This document shows positions 5,336 to 6,061 of a stretch of DNA of 6,061 nt, in pieces; within the stretch, counting starts at the first letter, position 1; each line of letters starts with the position of its first letter. The position numbers and the translations under genes are program-made. Origin of the DNA: Patescibacteria group bacterium (GTDB lineage: Bacteria > Patescibacteria > UBA1384 > JAMDBS01). The notes under the pieces are model-generated. The model searched no databases and was not told where the DNA came from. It saw nothing but the letters and a program-made list of their open reading frames with translations. The DNA lies in the NCBI GenBank assembly GCA_023487325.1, contig JAMDBS010000072.1, positions 1 to 6,061 on the forward strand. Reading direction: 5' to 3'.

Positions 5336-5392
5336 TTTCTCTGGATCAAAGTAATGGAGCATATTTGTGCTTCAAACTTTGGTCCTGAGAAG
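5336..5392 (+). promoter_or_regulatory. Long leader hairpin immediately upstream of the pnp SD
   Basis: The left arm 5337-5352 (TTCTCTGGATCAAAGT) pairs with 5376-5391 (ACTTTGGTCCTGAGAA) over 16 positions, with one U-U mismatch and one G-U pair. After a small internal loop, an upper stem of 8 pairs (5355-5362 with 5367-5374) is closed by a 4-base loop at 5363-5366. The near-continuous 24-pair stem ends one base before the pnp ribosome binding site (AAAGGA, 5393-5398). In E. coli a hairpin at this place is cut by RNase III and PNPase then represses its own translation. The same logic is likely here, by inference. Confidence 0.75.
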
Positions 5393-5402
5393 AAAGGACA
5401 AA

Positions 5403-6061
5403 ATGGAGACTAGAGAATTTAGAACCAAGCTGGGTACTAAAGATTTAATTATCAAGACCGGCTTAGTAGCTGAACAAGCCAATGGTTCAGTAATTATTGA
5501 GTATGGAGAAACTGTTATTTTGGCTACGGCCGTGGTGGGTGCAGAACCTAGAGAAGGGGTGGATTTTTTCCCGCTTTTAGTTGATTACGAAGAAAGGCTC
5601 TATGCCGCCGGAAAAATTTCCGGCTCACGATTTATTAAACGTGAAGGCCGTCCATCGGAAGCGGCCATTTTGACTTGTAGGCTGATTGATCGGCCGCTAA
5701 GACCATTATTCCCCAAAGAATTTCGCCATGACGTGCAAATTGTTATTACTGCTTTATCGTATGATTTGGAGAATGATCCAGATATTATTTCTATTATTGG
5801 TGCTTCAGCTGCACTCATGCAGACTCAAGCGCCGTATTTTGGTCCGGTAGCCGCAGTACGAGTAGGTTTAATCGAGGGAAAATTTGTCACCAACCCCACC
5901 AAATCTGAACTGGAGAAATCTAAACTAAGTTTGGTGGTAGCGGCCACAGCCGAAAAAGTGATGATGTTGGAAGCTGAAGCCAACGAAGTAGATGAAAAAA
6001 CTATGTTTGATGCAATCGAGTACGGTCATAAAGCTTTGCAGCCGGCTATAAAGATTCAGCG
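5403..6061 (+). CDS. pnp: Polyribonucleotide nucleotidyltransferase (PNPase), 3'-truncated by the window edge
   Basis: PNPase is a trimeric 3'-5' exoribonuclease that uses phosphate to release nucleoside diphosphates; it acts in mRNA decay. The frame runs from ATG 5403 to the window end without a stop: 219 of roughly 700 residues. The visible part is the first RNase PH domain: GETVILATAVVG (35-46), DFFPLLVDYEERLYAAGKI (54-72), FIKREGRPSE (77-86, aligned with the FFRR loop at the RNA entry pore) and RLIDRPLRPLFP (93-104), then GASAALMQ (133-140). The second RNase PH, KH and S1 domains lie outside the window. The start is supported by AAAGGA 4 bases upstream and by the family N-terminus. Its leader hairpin suggests autoregulation. 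Identification is firm. Confidence 0.96.
   Translation, partial: METREFRTKLGTKDLIIKTGLVAEQANGSVIIEYGETVILATAVVGAEPREGVDFFPLLVDYEERLYAAGKISGSRFIKREGRPSEAAILTCRLIDRPLRPLFPKEFRHDVQIVITALSYDLENDPDIISIIGASAALMQTQAPYFGPVAAVRVGLIEGKFVTNPTKSELEKSKLSLVVAATAEKVMMLEAEANEVDEKTMFDAIEYGHKALQPAIKIQ

Noticed and set aside
5600..5818. Minus-strand open frame of 72 codons
   Set aside because: It lies antisense to the highly conserved RNase PH domain of pnp, whose frame stays open to the window end.
1..6061. A hidden defence, toxin-antitoxin or other new multi-gene system
   Set aside because: All long frames are explained by housekeeping families or one DUF2207-like membrane protein, and no unexplained gene pair or mobile gene is present.

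Overview
This is an AT-rich, compact stretch of bacterial chromosome made almost entirely of housekeeping genes. The gene set, short gaps, Lys-rich ribosomal proteins, an enlarged NrnA-type DHH phosphoesterase and many AT-rich palindromic intergenic repeats suggest a Candidate Phyla Radiation (Patescibacteria) genome. That assignment is inferred from sequence character, not from a search. The genetic code looks standard: TGA ends holA where the family normally ends, so the UGA=Gly recoding of some Patescibacteria is not indicated.

Layout. (1) 1-795, +: 3' part of holA (DNA polymerase III delta subunit), 5' end outside the window. (2) 796-912: candidate promoter and an inverted repeat. (3) 913-2442, +: DUF2207-like membrane protein of unknown function with an ambiguous start. 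(4) 2443-2605: convergent gap filled by a nested inverted repeat. (5) 3468-2606, -: rpsT (S20) then lepB (signal peptidase I), 8 bp apart and probably translationally coupled. (6) 3469-3666: divergent regulatory region in which two promoters appear to share one -35 region. (7) 3667-4878, +: nrnA-like DHH/DHHA1 phosphoesterase. (8) 4895-5234, +: a strong-looking promoter and rpsO (S15). (9) 5235-5402: an IR repeat, then a long hairpin ending next to the pnp ribosome binding site. (10) 5403-6061, +: 5' part of pnp (PNPase), running off the window.

Together the genes serve replication (holA), ribosome assembly (rpsT, rpsO), protein export (lepB) and RNA turnover. PNPase degrades RNA to short oligomers, and NrnA-type enzymes clear such nano-RNAs, so nrnA-rpsO-pnp is a coherent neighbourhood. 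rpsO-pnp is a widely conserved pair, and the hairpin in front of pnp resembles in position and shape the RNase III/PNPase autoregulatory leader known in E. coli.

I found no defence island, mobile element, CRISPR array, RNA gene or new multi-gene system. The points worth a second look are the pnp leader hairpin, the internal insertion in NrnA, the unclear start of the DUF2207 gene, repeat-like DNA inside holA, and the varied intergenic palindromes.
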